64,000 nucleotides of DNA. Source: Roseiarcus sp963784805 (GTDB lineage: Bacteria; Pseudomonadota; Alphaproteobacteria; Rhizobiales; Beijerinckiaceae). The stretch is from positions 1 through 64,000 of the forward strand of contig CAWASR010000030.1 in assembly GCA_963784805.1 (NCBI GenBank), in the 5' to 3' direction. The notes below the pieces were generated by a model. It made no database searches. It was not told the origin of the DNA and saw only the letters and a list, made by a program, of their open reading frames with translations. The translations under genes were made by a program, and so were the position numbers. Positions 17,495 to 26,719 of this stretch are shown here, one piece after another; within the stretch, counting starts at the first letter, position 1, and every line of letters starts with the position of its first letter.

Positions 17495-18790
17495 ATGCGA
17501 GACGGCAAGAGGAATGTCCTCATACTCGGATCTGGCGCGCGCGAACACGCCTTGGCGCGCGCTTTGGCGAGTTCCCCCCTTATCGGCGCCTTGTTCGTCG
17601 CGCCGGGCAACCCGGGATGCGCGGCCGTCGCCCGAACTTTTCCGCTGAATCTTGCGGATCATGCGGCGATCGCCGCGATTTGCCGCAGACAAGCGATCAA
17701 TCTCGTGATCGTCGGGCCTGAGGCCCCGCTGGTGGCCGGGATCGTCGACGATCTCGCCAAGGAGGGCATTGCATGCTTCGGGCCCACGCGTGCGGCGGCC
17801 CGGCTCGAGGGCTCGAAGGGATTTGCGAAGGACTTTTGTCGCGAATTCGGCATTCCGACCGGCGACTATCGGCAATTTCGCGATCCGGGAGAAGCCAAGG
17901 AGCATATTCGGCGCGTTGGCGCGCCGATTGTGATCAAGGCCGATGGTCTCGCCGCGGGCAAGGGCGTCGCGGTTGCGATGACGCTCGCGGAAGCGGAGGA
18001 GGCGATCGACGCCTTGTCTTCGGGCGCCCTGGGTTCAGCCGGCGCGCAACTGATCATCGAAGAATTTCTCGAGGGCGAGGAGGTCTCGTTCTTCGCCTTG
18101 TGCGACGGGGTTACTGCTGTGCCATTCTCGAGCGCGCAAGATCACAAGCGCGTGGGCGAGGGCGATGCCGGGCCGAACACCGGCGGGATGGGCGCCTATT
18201 CTCCGCCCCCCATCATGACCGCGGAATTGAGCGATCGCGTCATGCGCGAGATCGTCATGCCGACAGTGCGTGGAATGGCCGATCGCGGTTCGCCGTTTCG
18301 CGGCGTGCTGTTCGCTGGGCTGATGATTGGCGTGGACGGCCCGAAGCTGATCGAATTCAACGTGCGATTCGGAGATCCGGAGGCGGAGGTCATTCTCGCC
18401 CGCCACCGGGGCGACCTCATTCCCCTGTTTGAAGCCTGCGCGAACGGGACTCTGCGCGACGCCGCTGCGGACTTCGCTTCGGACGCCGCATTGGCGGTAG
18501 TGATGGCCGCGCGCGGCTATCCCGGCGAGCCGCTTCGCGGTTCCAAAATTGGCGGGATCGCGGATGCGGAACGTGTGCCCGGAGTTGTCGTCCTACAGGC
18601 GGGGACGCGCTGCGAAGGCGGCGAAATCGTCTCGGACGGCGGACGGGTTTTGACGATAACGGCCCTTGGCGCCAGCGTCGGCGAAGCGCGCGATCGCGCC
18701 TATGCCGCTGTCGACCGCATCGCATGGCCGGAAGGCTTCTGCCGGCGCGACATCGGGTGGCGCGCAATGGCGCGCGAACGTGGAGTCTAG
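17495..18790 (+). CDS. purD: Phosphoribosylamine-glycine ligase
   Basis: Second step of purine synthesis: phosphoribosylamine plus glycine plus ATP gives GAR. About 431 residues, ATP-grasp fold: N-terminal VLILGSGAREHALARALASSP, VIVGPEAPLVAGIVDDL, GPTRAAARLEGSKGFAK, ATP-binding IKADGLAAGKGVAVA, the PurD signature RFGDPEAEVIL, and HKRVGEGDAGPNTGGMGAYSPPP. ATG 17495 is used; GTG 17477 in frame would add six residues. It is a single housekeeping gene. Confidence 0.95.
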   Translation: MRDGKRNVLILGSGAREHALARALASSPLIGALFVAPGNPGCAAVARTFPLNLADHAAIAAICRRQAINLVIVGPEAPLVAGIVDDLAKEGIACFGPTRAAARLEGSKGFAKDFCREFGIPTGDYRQFRDPGEAKEHIRRVGAPIVIKADGLAAGKGVAVAMTLAEAEEAIDALSSGALGSAGAQLIIEEFLEGEEVSFFALCDGVTAVPFSSAQDHKRVGEGDAGPNTGGMGAYSPPPIMTAELSDRVMREIVMPTVRGMADRGSPFRGVLFAGLMIGVDGPKLIEFNVRFGDPEAEVILARHRGDLIPLFEACANGTLRDAAADFASDAALAVVMAARGYPGEPLRGSKIGGIADAERVPGVVVLQAGTRCEGGEIVSDGGRVLTITALGASVGEARDRAYAAVDRIAWPEGFCRRDIGWRAMARERGV

Positions 18791-18842
18791 ACGCGCCGCA
18801 AGCAAGAGCGCGGTCGCGGCGGGAGCCGGATGTTCACGGGCG

Positions 18843-20984
18843 CTATCGATATCCGAACCTCGCCGCCGAATCCGGCGCCGCGCGCGGCGCCGTCACCCGC
18901 ACTTCGTCGCATGAGCATGCGCCCTCGGCGATGAACAACGCAACGCCTCCGTCGACCAGCGCCTTAGGCCCCGCGTCGCGCACTTCCAGCTTCGTCGCGC
19001 CGGCAGAGGCCGCGATCGCATCCCCGTTCACCTGCACGACAAACGGGTAAGGGGTTTCGAAAGCCCATTCGAAGGGCGCCTCGGCAAGGACGACAACCGA
19101 ATCGTCGTAAACGCGCACGAGACGAAACGCGTCCGGTCTGACGAGGAGGGCGGCGTAATAGCGGCGTAGCCCCTGCACCCGAACTGCGAAGCCGGCCGCC
19201 CGAGCAAGATGAACCGTGAGCGCGGCCTCGACCCTATAGTCCGTCCACTGTCGCCCGCCATGAATGATCATACCCTCGCCGCGATCCTGCGAGATGCGGA
19301 ACGCCTGCGGAAAGCTCGAGGAAAAGACGCTGGCCGCATTGACCCAAGAGCGGCGCCAGAAATCGCCGGGCTCCTCGGGACGCCGCAAGCAGAGGTCCGG
19401 CGGCCCGTCCCACCTCAGGAAGTCGACAATGACGGCGCCGGACTGCTCGGCGCCCGGCGAGCTGAGGGCGATCCCGATCGATTGAATCGGCTGCCCCCCG
19501 GTGTCAGGCAGGCGCCAGCTGAGGACTGTTTCGGCTCCAGGCGAAAGTGCGGCCGGGTCGCCGTCGACCGCTGTCAAAGCTTCGTTTCGGCCGTAGACCA
19601 GCATGCGCAAGGCGACCGTAACGTCACTTACATTTCGCGCGTCGGCGATCAAGCGCGCGCTCACCCTCTGCCCGGAGTAGACGAGCGGCGTCGCCATCAG
19701 CTCGTAAGTGCGCATGCGCGTGACTTCCGGCGGCGCGAAAGTCGGCGTCAGCGCCGTGACCGGTTCGTGGCCGAGGCCGGCGTAATGCAACCCCAACGCC
19801 TTCCCCTGTTCGAACGGCGCGTTCTTGAGGGCTAGCGTCGCGCCTCCGATTCCAGTCGGCGTGAACCCTTGTACGCTGCCCGGCATGGAAAAATGAAATT
19901 GCGCGCCGTCCTTGGGCGGCGGCAGCGCGGGCAAGCCGGCGAGCCGCCGGCCGACGTTCACCAGACGAGCGCTTACGCGCACGGCGTCGTTGATCGCGCC
20001 GCCTCCATCAGCGGAGGAGACGAACATCTGATCGGCGACGGGACCGCGCCAGTCGCGCCCCGCCGTGATCCCCTCGAGCCCGAGCATCGCGCCCATCAGA
20101 CAACCCACATTTCCCGCGTTGCAATCGGTGTCCCAGCCCGAAGTGCAGACGATGCTCTGCGCGCGCGAGAAATCGTCTGGAGCGTAAAGGACGGCCATGA
20201 CCATCAGCGCGTGATTGGGAACAACATGGCAATTGCCGGGATACCGGTCGTAACCATAGCGGGCTGCGATCTCGCGCCGCGCGTCGCGCCAATCCGAATA
20301 TTCGCGCCGCCAGCGTCGAACATCCGCGATGAGACGCGCGATCGGACTCGAGGGCGCAATCTGGGCGAGGCCGGTTTCCAGCAGACGCTCGACGTCGCGC
20401 GAAACGAAGGCCTCCGCCTCCATCGCCGCCCAGAGCTTGGCCGCGTCGACGGCGGCGCCGTCGTGACTGACCCTGGCCGCCTGCTCGGCGAGGCGCGCCG
20501 CCAGAGCCGGATCGCCAGCCGCGACGATCGCCCAGCCGTCGATAAAGATCTGCGCGCCGATTTGTTCGGCCACCGTTGCGCCGTTGACTTCGATCGAACC
20601 GCTCGCAGGCGCCTCAATTCCGCGCTTCAGATTGAGCCAGGCCGTGTGCTCAGTCGAATTCCCGTTACCGCCCCACCACAGAATGGAGCGGTTCTCGACG
20701 ATGTAGTTGAGCCAGGTCTCGCCAATCTCGCGCGCCGAGATGTCGGGCTTTGCGTCGTGATCCTCGAGCGCGCGAATGAATGTGAACGTCCCCGCAATGT
20801 CGTCGTCGGTCACGATCAGCGGACAATCGAGCCGATCGTGGACGTAGTATTCGATCGGCCCGAGTTCGCGAAGGATGCGCTCATACGTCCAATTCTCGAA
20901 GGGCCTTCCGAGATAAACCCCTATCAGTTTGCCGAGCACCGCGGCATAGGCGCGCTCCGGATAATCTGAAGGCAACGTTCTCAT
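18843..20984 (-). CDS. Two-domain ADP-ribosylglycohydrolase family protein
   Basis: A 713-residue protein. The N-terminal half (about 1-370) is a DraG/ARH-type domain: AAVLGKLIGVYLGRPFE, the Mg-binding VTDDDIAGTFTFIRAL with its Asp cluster, GGNGNSTEHTA, and GWDTDCNAGNVGCLMGAMLGLEG near 300. The rest (about 400-713) is a beta-rich region ending in a concanavalin-like part (GGRQWTDYRVEAALTVHLARAAGFAVRVQG). Such large members are annotated as ADP-ribosylglycohydrolase-like without a confirmed substrate. There is no signal peptide. Start ATG 20984 is chosen over longer forms because family similarity begins there. The catalytic role is inferred from the Asp clusters. Confidence 0.82.
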   Translation of the reverse strand: MRTLPSDYPERAYAAVLGKLIGVYLGRPFENWTYERILRELGPIEYYVHDRLDCPLIVTDDDIAGTFTFIRALEDHDAKPDISAREIGETWLNYIVENRSILWWGGNGNSTEHTAWLNLKRGIEAPASGSIEVNGATVAEQIGAQIFIDGWAIVAAGDPALAARLAEQAARVSHDGAAVDAAKLWAAMEAEAFVSRDVERLLETGLAQIAPSSPIARLIADVRRWRREYSDWRDARREIAARYGYDRYPGNCHVVPNHALMVMAVLYAPDDFSRAQSIVCTSGWDTDCNAGNVGCLMGAMLGLEGITAGRDWRGPVADQMFVSSADGGGAINDAVRVSARLVNVGRRLAGLPALPPPKDGAQFHFSMPGSVQGFTPTGIGGATLALKNAPFEQGKALGLHYAGLGHEPVTALTPTFAPPEVTRMRTYELMATPLVYSGQRVSARLIADARNVSDVTVALRMLVYGRNEALTAVDGDPAALSPGAETVLSWRLPDTGGQPIQSIGIALSSPGAEQSGAVIVDFLRWDGPPDLCLRRPEEPGDFWRRSWVNAASVFSSSFPQAFRISQDRGEGMIIHGGRQWTDYRVEAALTVHLARAAGFAVRVQGLRRYYAALLVRPDAFRLVRVYDDSVVVLAEAPFEWAFETPYPFVVQVNGDAIAASAGATKLEVRDAGPKALVDGGVALFIAEGACSCDEVRVTAPRAAPDSAARFGYR

Positions 20985-21368
20985 GGCGGATCGACTTATA
21001 TGATTTCGACATCGTCCCGGCCGGGAAGCGTCCGCCGCTGGCATGCGATGGACGCGATGTCGCTTTGCAGCGGCGGGTCGCGGCGCTTTTCCGTCTCCAT
21101 CCGCCATCCGATCGACCGAGGAGTCAAACAGAACAGTCGGGTCGTCGAAGGCTCTGGCCCGTTCGAGCGGATCGTCTCGTCAATGGATGTGGAGCGACGG
21201 CCCTCACACTTTCGACAACGCGAACCGGCGCCGCTGAGACGTCCCGGCGCAACGGAAGCGTCGGCGCCTTTCTTGTGGTAAACGTTGAACTCAAATCGCT
21301 CGGCGTCGCCAAATCGTGGGCAAATGGCCGCGCCGCGCGCCGCCGGCCACGTTGTTGGGAGAACCGCG
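20985..21368. other. Divergent promoter region
   Basis: About 380 bases between the divergent ADP-ribosylglycohydrolase and pterin dehydratase genes. No gene or clear regulatory motif seen. Confidence 0.4.
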
Positions 21369-21758
21369 ATGACGCAAAAATTGAAGGAAACCCCCTATGA
21401 ACCAGCCGAAATCGAAGAACGGCTCCGCCGCGAGCTTCCGCATTGGCGCTACGAAAACGGATGGATAAGACGCACCTATCGCACCGCCAGTTGGAAGGGC
21501 ACTCTGATGGCGATCAACGCAGTGGGTCACCTCGCCGAGGCGGCTTGGCATCATCCCGATCTCCGCGCCTCCTATGCCTGGGTGGAAGTCAAGTTGCAAA
21601 CACACACTGCAAAAGGAGTTACGGACAAGGACTTCGAGCTTGCGCGAAAAATCGAGGAATTTCTCTGTTGGCGCCCCGGCCAAGAGGGCGGCGCGCTCGA
21701 GGGCACGCCCATCGGCGACCAGCGGTTCGCCTACATCAAGTACGACGACGCGAAATAA
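21369..21758 (+). CDS. Pterin-4a-carbinolamine dehydratase-like protein
   Basis: A 129-residue member of the PCD/DCoH family: HWRYENGWIRRTYRTASWKGTLMAINAVGHLAEAAWHHPDLRASYAWVEV-type pattern with His-His-Pro-Asp, then KLQTHTAKGVTDKDFELARKIEE. This keeps the [EDKH]-x(3)-H-[HN]-P-x(5)-[YW] core and the later Thr-His. Start ATG 21369 has GGGAGA upstream. Classical PCD recycles hydroxytetrahydrobiopterin, but in H4MPT methylotrophs a homologue sits with the archaeal-type C1 genes, and this one heads such a region. A role in methanopterin metabolism is inference. Confidence 0.85.
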   Translation: MTQKLKETPYEPAEIEERLRRELPHWRYENGWIRRTYRTASWKGTLMAINAVGHLAEAAWHHPDLRASYAWVEVKLQTHTAKGVTDKDFELARKIEEFLCWRPGQEGGALEGTPIGDQRFAYIKYDDAK

Positions 21759-22602
21759 CCGCCGCGGCCGGTGAGCCACAGGCGTAGGCAGCGTTCTCGA
21801 TCCAAAGCGCGTCTGCCGCAACCGCCTGCGCAGGAGCGGCGAGGGACTTCATTGCTCGATCGCTACGCCGCAAGGGAAAAGCCGTGGCGCAAGGAGCCCG
21901 TCGATCGCAGCCTTCGCAGGCCAGCCCACCGTCAGCGCCAAAGCCGACTGCGGCGGCTCAAAATGAAGTTGTGAATCGATGCACCCAACTGGGCGCCTAT
22001 CGGGCCTGGCCAGTGAGCCGGGGTGCACGGCTTTCGCCAATGCGCCCTTGATCGTCGCGAACAGGTCGAGTGAGGCATTCATCTGCGACGGGGAGGTCGC
22101 CGCGATAGCTAGACTCAGCTCTACGAGGCGTTACTCCCACGAGCGCCTTCCATATCCATCGCGGCTCGGCGGCGTCGCCTACCGCGACACTCCGCGGTCT
22201 CCCGCTCGGGAAGGTTCTCGAGAGCGCTCTCGCAATGTCCGCCCAAATCCTAGCGGACAGACCTGCTTGGGCTCATATTTCAGCTGACAAATACGCCGTC
22301 ACTTCCATACCAGCACAAACTTCAATGACAACGGGGGCATTCCAACTCATCGACGTCTCCTCAAGCTCAATTCTCAGCGGGAAGGCACCTTCCTTCCGCC
22401 GCCACAAAGGTTAGCACCAAAGCGGCGCCCTGTCACGCGCCACCCGGCAGCGCTTCCGGAGCGTCTCATTTCAAAGTGAGACTCTCCCCTATTGTCGGGC
22501 GCCATGGTGATTTGTTGCGTCGCCAAGGGCTGAGCGCAGCGCAGTAGCGAGGGCCCTCGCGGCAGAACCTGGAGCACAGGCTAGCGCAGGGGTTCGAATG
22601 CG
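21759..22602. other. Gene-poor interval
   Basis: About 840 bases between convergent genes without a convincing coding region. Weak structures only: an inverted repeat TGCACCC/GGGGTGCA around 21980-22026 and GTCTCA/TGAGAC around 22465-22484. The short open frames show no family resemblance or ribosome site. It may be decayed sequence. Confidence 0.45.
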
Positions 22603-23298
22603 TCAGATCGAGTCGAAGTCAGCTCCGATCAGCCGCCGGTCGTGCAGCGCCGACGCGAGCAAGACTCCAGCGACCCCCGCGGATTTGAGCGCTGCGAGGT
22701 CGGCGGCGTCGCGCACGCCTCCCGCAGCGTAAACCTTCCGCCCGCCCGCGACCGATTGAATAGCGCTGATACGCGCCATTTCAGGGCCGGCGGCGCTCCC
22801 GACGCGCGTGAGCGTCATGACGATTATCCGCCTCGGCCACAATCGCGAATTGTTCAGGATCTCGGCGGGGCCTTGAAACGACTCGTCGCGAAAATCCAGG
22901 GACAGCACGATATCCTGTGAGTCTCGATGGGCCTCGATCAGCGCGCCGTCGCTCTGAGACTCGCTGCCGATGACCGGGGCGCCGAGACCGGCGTTGAGAA
23001 CCGATTCGAGCGCCGCTTCCTCGGCCGCGCCGCTATCGATCCACAGCCTCAGAGCCGGAAAAGCCGCGCGGATGCGGCGCACTGCTGACGTATTGTCCGC
23101 CCTTCGCCGTATTGCGTCGAGATCGGCGACATAGAGCGTGGAAAACGGATGAACGGAGAGCAGGCCACGGACGACGTCGACCGGATCGCTGGTCGGAGAA
23201 AGCGGAGTCGTGATGGGCCGGTAGGCGTCGCGCTCGCCCATCCGCGCGCGAACAACCACGCCGCCAATGAGGTCAACGACTGGGATGGCCTCCAACAC
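22603..23298 (-). CDS. HisA/HisF-like TIM-barrel protein of the H4MPT cluster
   Basis: A 231-residue protein from GTG 23298, which has GGGGAGGAG just upstream and overlaps the end of the DUF447 gene by 26 bp. It has the HisA layout: IPVVDLIGGVVVRARMGER, LYVADLDAI, LWIDSGAA, VLSLDFRDE, VYAAGGVRDAADLAALKSAGVAGVLLASALH. HisA-like proteins without a histidine operon sit in the archaeal-type C1 gene clusters of methylotrophs and are thought to serve cofactor synthesis. The reaction is unknown. It is the last gene of the minus-strand operon 26515-22603. Confidence 0.8.
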   Translation of the reverse strand: MLEAIPVVDLIGGVVVRARMGERDAYRPITTPLSPTSDPVDVVRGLLSVHPFSTLYVADLDAIRRRADNTSAVRRIRAAFPALRLWIDSGAAEEAALESVLNAGLGAPVIGSESQSDGALIEAHRDSQDIVLSLDFRDESFQGPAEILNNSRLWPRRIIVMTLTRVGSAAGPEMARISAIQSVAGGRKVYAAGGVRDAADLAALKSAGVAGVLLASALHDRRLIGADFDSI

Positions 23299-23873
23299 GC
23301 TCCTCCCCGGCCTCGGCGGCAAAGACCGGCGCGGCCTTGTCCCTGAGCCAGCTCCAGGCTTCCGCTTCCGCGGCGCCGGCGGTCTTGCCGACGACGATTT
23401 CGAGTCGCGCAAGTTCCGCCTCTACCTCCGAGCGCGGCAGCAAGTGCAGGCGGCTGACAAGCACGGCTCCCTCGATAACGGCTGCTTGCGCCCGGTTGAA
23501 GCCCTCAAACGGGGCATGCGAGCCGCGGTGGGCGACGCGGCACACGAATCGCGGCCGGAGTACGTCCTCTCGTACGTCAATCACGACAAGTTCGAGGTGC
23601 GCGAGCGTCGCTTTTGAGGCGCGGCGCCGCGACGATATTCGCCGCAGTCAGAGGCCAGTCGCGACGTCCAGTGAGGCATCCGGCGAACACCCGCACATCG
23701 TCAGTGAGGTTGGCGACGGCGAAGGGCGCCTGCCGAAGGTTTTCAAGCGTCGTCGAGGGATGAAAAGGCGCGAGAATCCAATGCTCGCCTTCGGCGATCA
23801 TCCCCAGCGGGGCCAGATGCGGGTCCCCGCGGGCGTTGACGGTGGTCACAATGACTTCGCGGATCAGCGGCAT
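23273..23873 (-). CDS. DUF447-family protein with +1 frameshift at 23612-23615
   Basis: Flavoreductase-like (FMN-binding split-barrel) DUF447 protein of methylotroph H4MPT clusters. The N-terminal half (MPLIREVIVTTVNARGDPHLAPLGMIAEGEHWILAPF order; TDDVRVFAGCLTGRRDWP) is in one frame. The C-terminal half (LELVVIDVREDVLRPRFVCRV, HAPFEGFNRAQAAVIEGAVLVSRLHLL) is in another. They join in a run of four A (minus strand). With three A the junction reads RLKATLAHLELVV and the gene is exactly 199 codons plus stop. ATG 23873 has AGGTGA 5 bases upstream and lies 4 bp after the stop of the preceding gene. Assembly indel or broken gene. Confidence 0.78.
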
Positions 23874-23877
23874 CAAG

Positions 23878-25275
23878 TCACCTGTTGGCTTCCCGCGAGC
23901 GAAGCGTGTGCCCGGCGGCGCTGAGCCGCGTCACATCCTCGGCGGGCCGGTCGGTCCCGCAACCCCAGTCCAGGGGTTCGTCCTGCACGTAGCGCTTGCC
24001 GAGCCGAAGCGCTATTTCCGCCTTCATCAACTCCGCGCCGAGGTAGAACGCATGCGCGCCGTCAGATCGGACGTCGAGCTTTTCGAATAGCGCGAACGCG
24101 TCTTGCCCGACCTGATGACCGTCGCGGTTGTAGATGTGTATTCCATCCTCGGCCACTTCGATGCGGAAATTCGCGTCCTTGACCTGGCCCGCGACTTCAC
24201 CGATCTCGCGGCCCGAATTGGGAAACGGAGACGGATCGTGAAGCTGCAGCAGTGCGCGTCCATAACCCCTCGGCGAGCTGTGGTCGCTGGCCGCCGCATA
24301 CATAATGCGCCGCGCCGCGTCGTGCTCCTGGATCGTGCGGCGCGTGTGCGGACTGACCTGAACCGTGAGCACGTTGCCGACGCCGAGTTCCGAGCATATT
24401 CCCATCAGCATCGCGGTCACGCCCACGCTGTCCGCGTCGGTCAGCTCGGTCAGATTGCCGGACCCCATCATCAGCTCCGCCCAAGGCAGGCGCGCGCGAA
24501 CCTCACGGTAGCGCGCAAGCGCGTCGGCGAAACCGAAATGGATAGGATCGAGGATAGGATCAAGAATGGCGCCGATCCCGCGCATTCGCGCCGCTTCAGC
24601 GGCTCGGCAGAGCGAATCGACATCGCCGTGCCGCGCCGGAATCAGCACCGGCCGCGCATCGGTCCCCTCGGCGATCGAAAGGTTGTGCTCGGTCAGGCTT
24701 AACAGGAAATCGGCGCCGGCCGCGGCGCCGCGGCGCAATTCATCGGAGTCCGCCGAATCGACGCTGACGCCGAATCCTCGCGCCTTCAGCATCCGGACCG
24801 CATCCTCGAGATGGGGGAAAGGCGTATCCGGCAGACAGCCGAGATCGATCACGTCAGCACCCGCGGCGCGCGATTCCGCCGCGCGCAAGAGCAAGGTCTC
24901 GACGTCCATCTGGGAGGCATCGACGATTTCGGCGAAGATCCGCACTGCGTAGCGCGACAGGTCGAGCGCCTCGCCGGCTTTGCCGAAGAACGCCGGCAGG
25001 TCCTTCAACTCGTCGGGTCCGCGCTGGAACGTCGGACCGAATTCCTCACTCAGCCGCACGAGATCGGCGCGGCAGCGCCCGGGCACCATGACGCGATCTA
25101 CGTCGAGCGGTCGCGGCAGCCGTCGCAGCAGTATCGGTTCGGTCATCAACGCAGCGACCTTCACCCCGACGTCGAGGATCGACCACTCGAACGGCGTCGG
25201 CGCCATGCTCCGCAAGACCGCCTCCAGGCGGGCGCGCGCAAGGTGGCCGGTCAAAAAAAGGATGCGTAGGCTCAT
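23878..25275 (-). CDS. Dihydropteroate synthase-like protein (DUF6513 type)
   Basis: A 465-residue protein. An N-terminal domain of about 120 residues (LRILFLTGHLARARLEAVLR ... FEWSILDVGVKVAALMT) precedes a pterin-binding TIM-barrel domain resembling archaeal dihydropteroate synthase: GADVIDLGCLPDTPFPHLEDAVRMLKARGFGVSVDSADSDELRRG and, further on, ILDPILDPIHFGFADALARY and MMGSGNLTELTDADSVG. The C-terminal part (HIYNRDGHQVGQDAFALFEKL) is family-specific. It belongs to the bacterial H4MPT gene set and probably acts in methanopterin ring/side-chain synthesis. Its ATG overlaps the flavoprotein stop by 4 bp. Confidence 0.85.
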   Translation of the reverse strand: MSLRILFLTGHLARARLEAVLRSMAPTPFEWSILDVGVKVAALMTEPILLRRLPRPLDVDRVMVPGRCRADLVRLSEEFGPTFQRGPDELKDLPAFFGKAGEALDLSRYAVRIFAEIVDASQMDVETLLLRAAESRAAGADVIDLGCLPDTPFPHLEDAVRMLKARGFGVSVDSADSDELRRGAAAGADFLLSLTEHNLSIAEGTDARPVLIPARHGDVDSLCRAAEAARMRGIGAILDPILDPIHFGFADALARYREVRARLPWAELMMGSGNLTELTDADSVGVTAMLMGICSELGVGNVLTVQVSPHTRRTIQEHDAARRIMYAAASDHSSPRGYGRALLQLHDPSPFPNSGREIGEVAGQVKDANFRIEVAEDGIHIYNRDGHQVGQDAFALFEKLDVRSDGAHAFYLGAELMKAEIALRLGKRYVQDEPLDWGCGTDRPAEDVTRLSAAGHTLRSREANR

Positions 25276-25817
25276 GCTGAGATTTCGACGCGTCTTCGCG
25301 CGATCGCTTGGCGAAGCTCGACGATTGAATCAACTGTCGCGGCGCCGGCAAAACGTCCCAATCGCTCGCGGTTTTCCAAATCGATCGGGCGCGGGTACAC
25401 TTTGACCATGCCTTTGGGCGCCTCGGTAACGAGTTCCGGCGCGGTGTCGCAGGCGAAGACGATCGCCGGCACGCGGCACTTGCCGGCTTGCGCGAAGATA
25501 TTGCTGACGAGATCGTCGGATATTCCGCAAACAAACTTCGCGACCGCGTTCGAGGTCGCCGGAGCGACAATCAAGGTGTGATAGACGCCGTAGTAGAATT
25601 GCCCCACCGGCACCGAACTTGCCGTCGTATCGCGATAGGTTCGAGTGGAGCGAGGCAACTCGAGTTCCTGCTTGTACATTCGCAGCACTTCGGCCGCAGC
25701 CCTGCTGAGGAAAAGATCCACGTCTTCGAGGTCACGGACGAGCGCCAAGGTCTCTCTTAGGAAATGCCCGGACCCTGTAATCGCCCATCCCCAGCGCGGC
25801 GTCTTGTGTTTGGTCAT
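25272..25817 (-). CDS. Archaeal-type flavoprotein, DmrB/AfpA-like
   Basis: A 181-residue protein of the flavoprotein (UbiX/LpdB-like Rossmann) superfamily: GWAITGSGHFLRETLALVRDL at the N-terminus for FMN phosphate binding, the YYGVYHTLIVAPATSNAVAKFVCGISDDLVSNIFAQAGK core and VFACDT. Homologues in archaea and some proteobacteria act as dihydromethanopterin reductases (DmrB) or ferredoxin-linked flavoproteins (AfpA). In this operon, reduction of dihydromethanopterin to H4MPT is the likely role, by family and context. It overlaps the kinase stop and the next gene's start by 4 bp each (ATGA). Confidence 0.85.
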   Translation of the reverse strand: MTKHKTPRWGWAITGSGHFLRETLALVRDLEDVDLFLSRAAAEVLRMYKQELELPRSTRTYRDTTASSVPVGQFYYGVYHTLIVAPATSNAVAKFVCGISDDLVSNIFAQAGKCRVPAIVFACDTAPELVTEAPKGMVKVYPRPIDLENRERLGRFAGAATVDSIVELRQAIARRRVEISA

Positions 25818-26515
25818 TCTGCTGCCGGCGCGCGAATTTCGATTGCTTCCCTCGTTTGCAGGATTTCAGGAAACAGCCGGCGTCGCAACCCTTCGGACAG
25901 TCGCGCGGCGTCGGGTGGCGCCGCCAGTGAGACGAGAAAGCCCTTATCCTTGATAAAGCGCGGGAACAGTGGATCGACCACGCCGTCCTCGACAAGGTCG
26001 AGAACCTCGATCTGCCGGGCCGCAAAGCGGCCGTGCTTGACGAGGACAAGCTGCTGTGCGCCCGCCACATCGGCCAGCCACGCCGCCAGGCTGTCCGAAG
26101 TGAGGTCCCATGATTGCGGCAAGTCGGCGGCGCGCGTCATCTGTTCCGGAGACCAGACCGGAACCTTGCCTTCGGTCAGCGTGCGTCGAATGGCGCTGAG
26201 TGAAGCAGCGAGGCGCAGCGCTGGATTGAGGCTCTGCAACGCGCGGCCAAATTGCGCCATCGCCGTTATCGCCATTTCGTGGGCGGCGGCGTCGTCAAAG
26301 CCCATCGCGGCCTGTGCATCTCGGACCGCGTCGGCGAAGGGACCGCCACCCGGCGCGATGACAATCGAACCGGTCTCGGCGGCGATGGCCGCGAGCCATT
26401 CCAGAAGGTGCGGACTGCGAGCGTGACTGCCCCCTAGTTTGAGGATGACGAGGCCCGAGCGCAAAGGCCGGCTCGCGGCGGACCGCTCGACGTCCCCGGC
26501 TCGGTTCGTTCGCAT
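25814..26515 (-). CDS. Amino acid kinase family protein, MfnE-like
   Basis: A 233-residue kinase of the aspartokinase/UMP kinase fold: VILKLGGSHARSPHLLEWLAAIA near 22-44, IVIAPGGGPFADAVRDAQ near 51-68, and LVLVKHGRF late in the fold. In archaea the related MfnE phosphorylates an aminomethylfuran phosphate during methanofuran synthesis. Homologues in methylotrophs lie in the H4MPT cluster and probably serve methylofuran. It is the first gene of the minus-strand operon that runs to 22603 and is divergent from the MfnF-like gene. The substrate assignment is inference. Confidence 0.82.
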   Translation of the reverse strand: MRTNRAGDVERSAASRPLRSGLVILKLGGSHARSPHLLEWLAAIAAETGSIVIAPGGGPFADAVRDAQAAMGFDDAAAHEMAITAMAQFGRALQSLNPALRLAASLSAIRRTLTEGKVPVWSPEQMTRAADLPQSWDLTSDSLAAWLADVAGAQQLVLVKHGRFAARQIEVLDLVEDGVVDPLFPRFIKDKGFLVSLAAPPDAARLSEGLRRRLFPEILQTREAIEIRAPAAE

Positions 26516-26719
26516 CGCCCTCCTCCAGACCGGCCATTATTGTCGAGCGCAGGCGCAGGCGCAGAGGTTGCGGAGATCGCGGCCCTGAATTCGATTATCC
26601 GCCACCGGCGAGGCGCGCAACCCTAAGTCCGCTATCGTCTCCACGAACGTCCGGCCCTTGACGCCACCGGATAGGGGCCTAGCCTCCCCATGGTTCGCGG
26701 GCGAATGACTGGAGACGAG

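Noticed and set aside
21979..22026. tRNA-like or structured RNA (inverted repeat TGCACCC/GGGGTGCA)
   Set aside because: No D, anticodon or T arm can be drawn and the loop is too large; only one stem.
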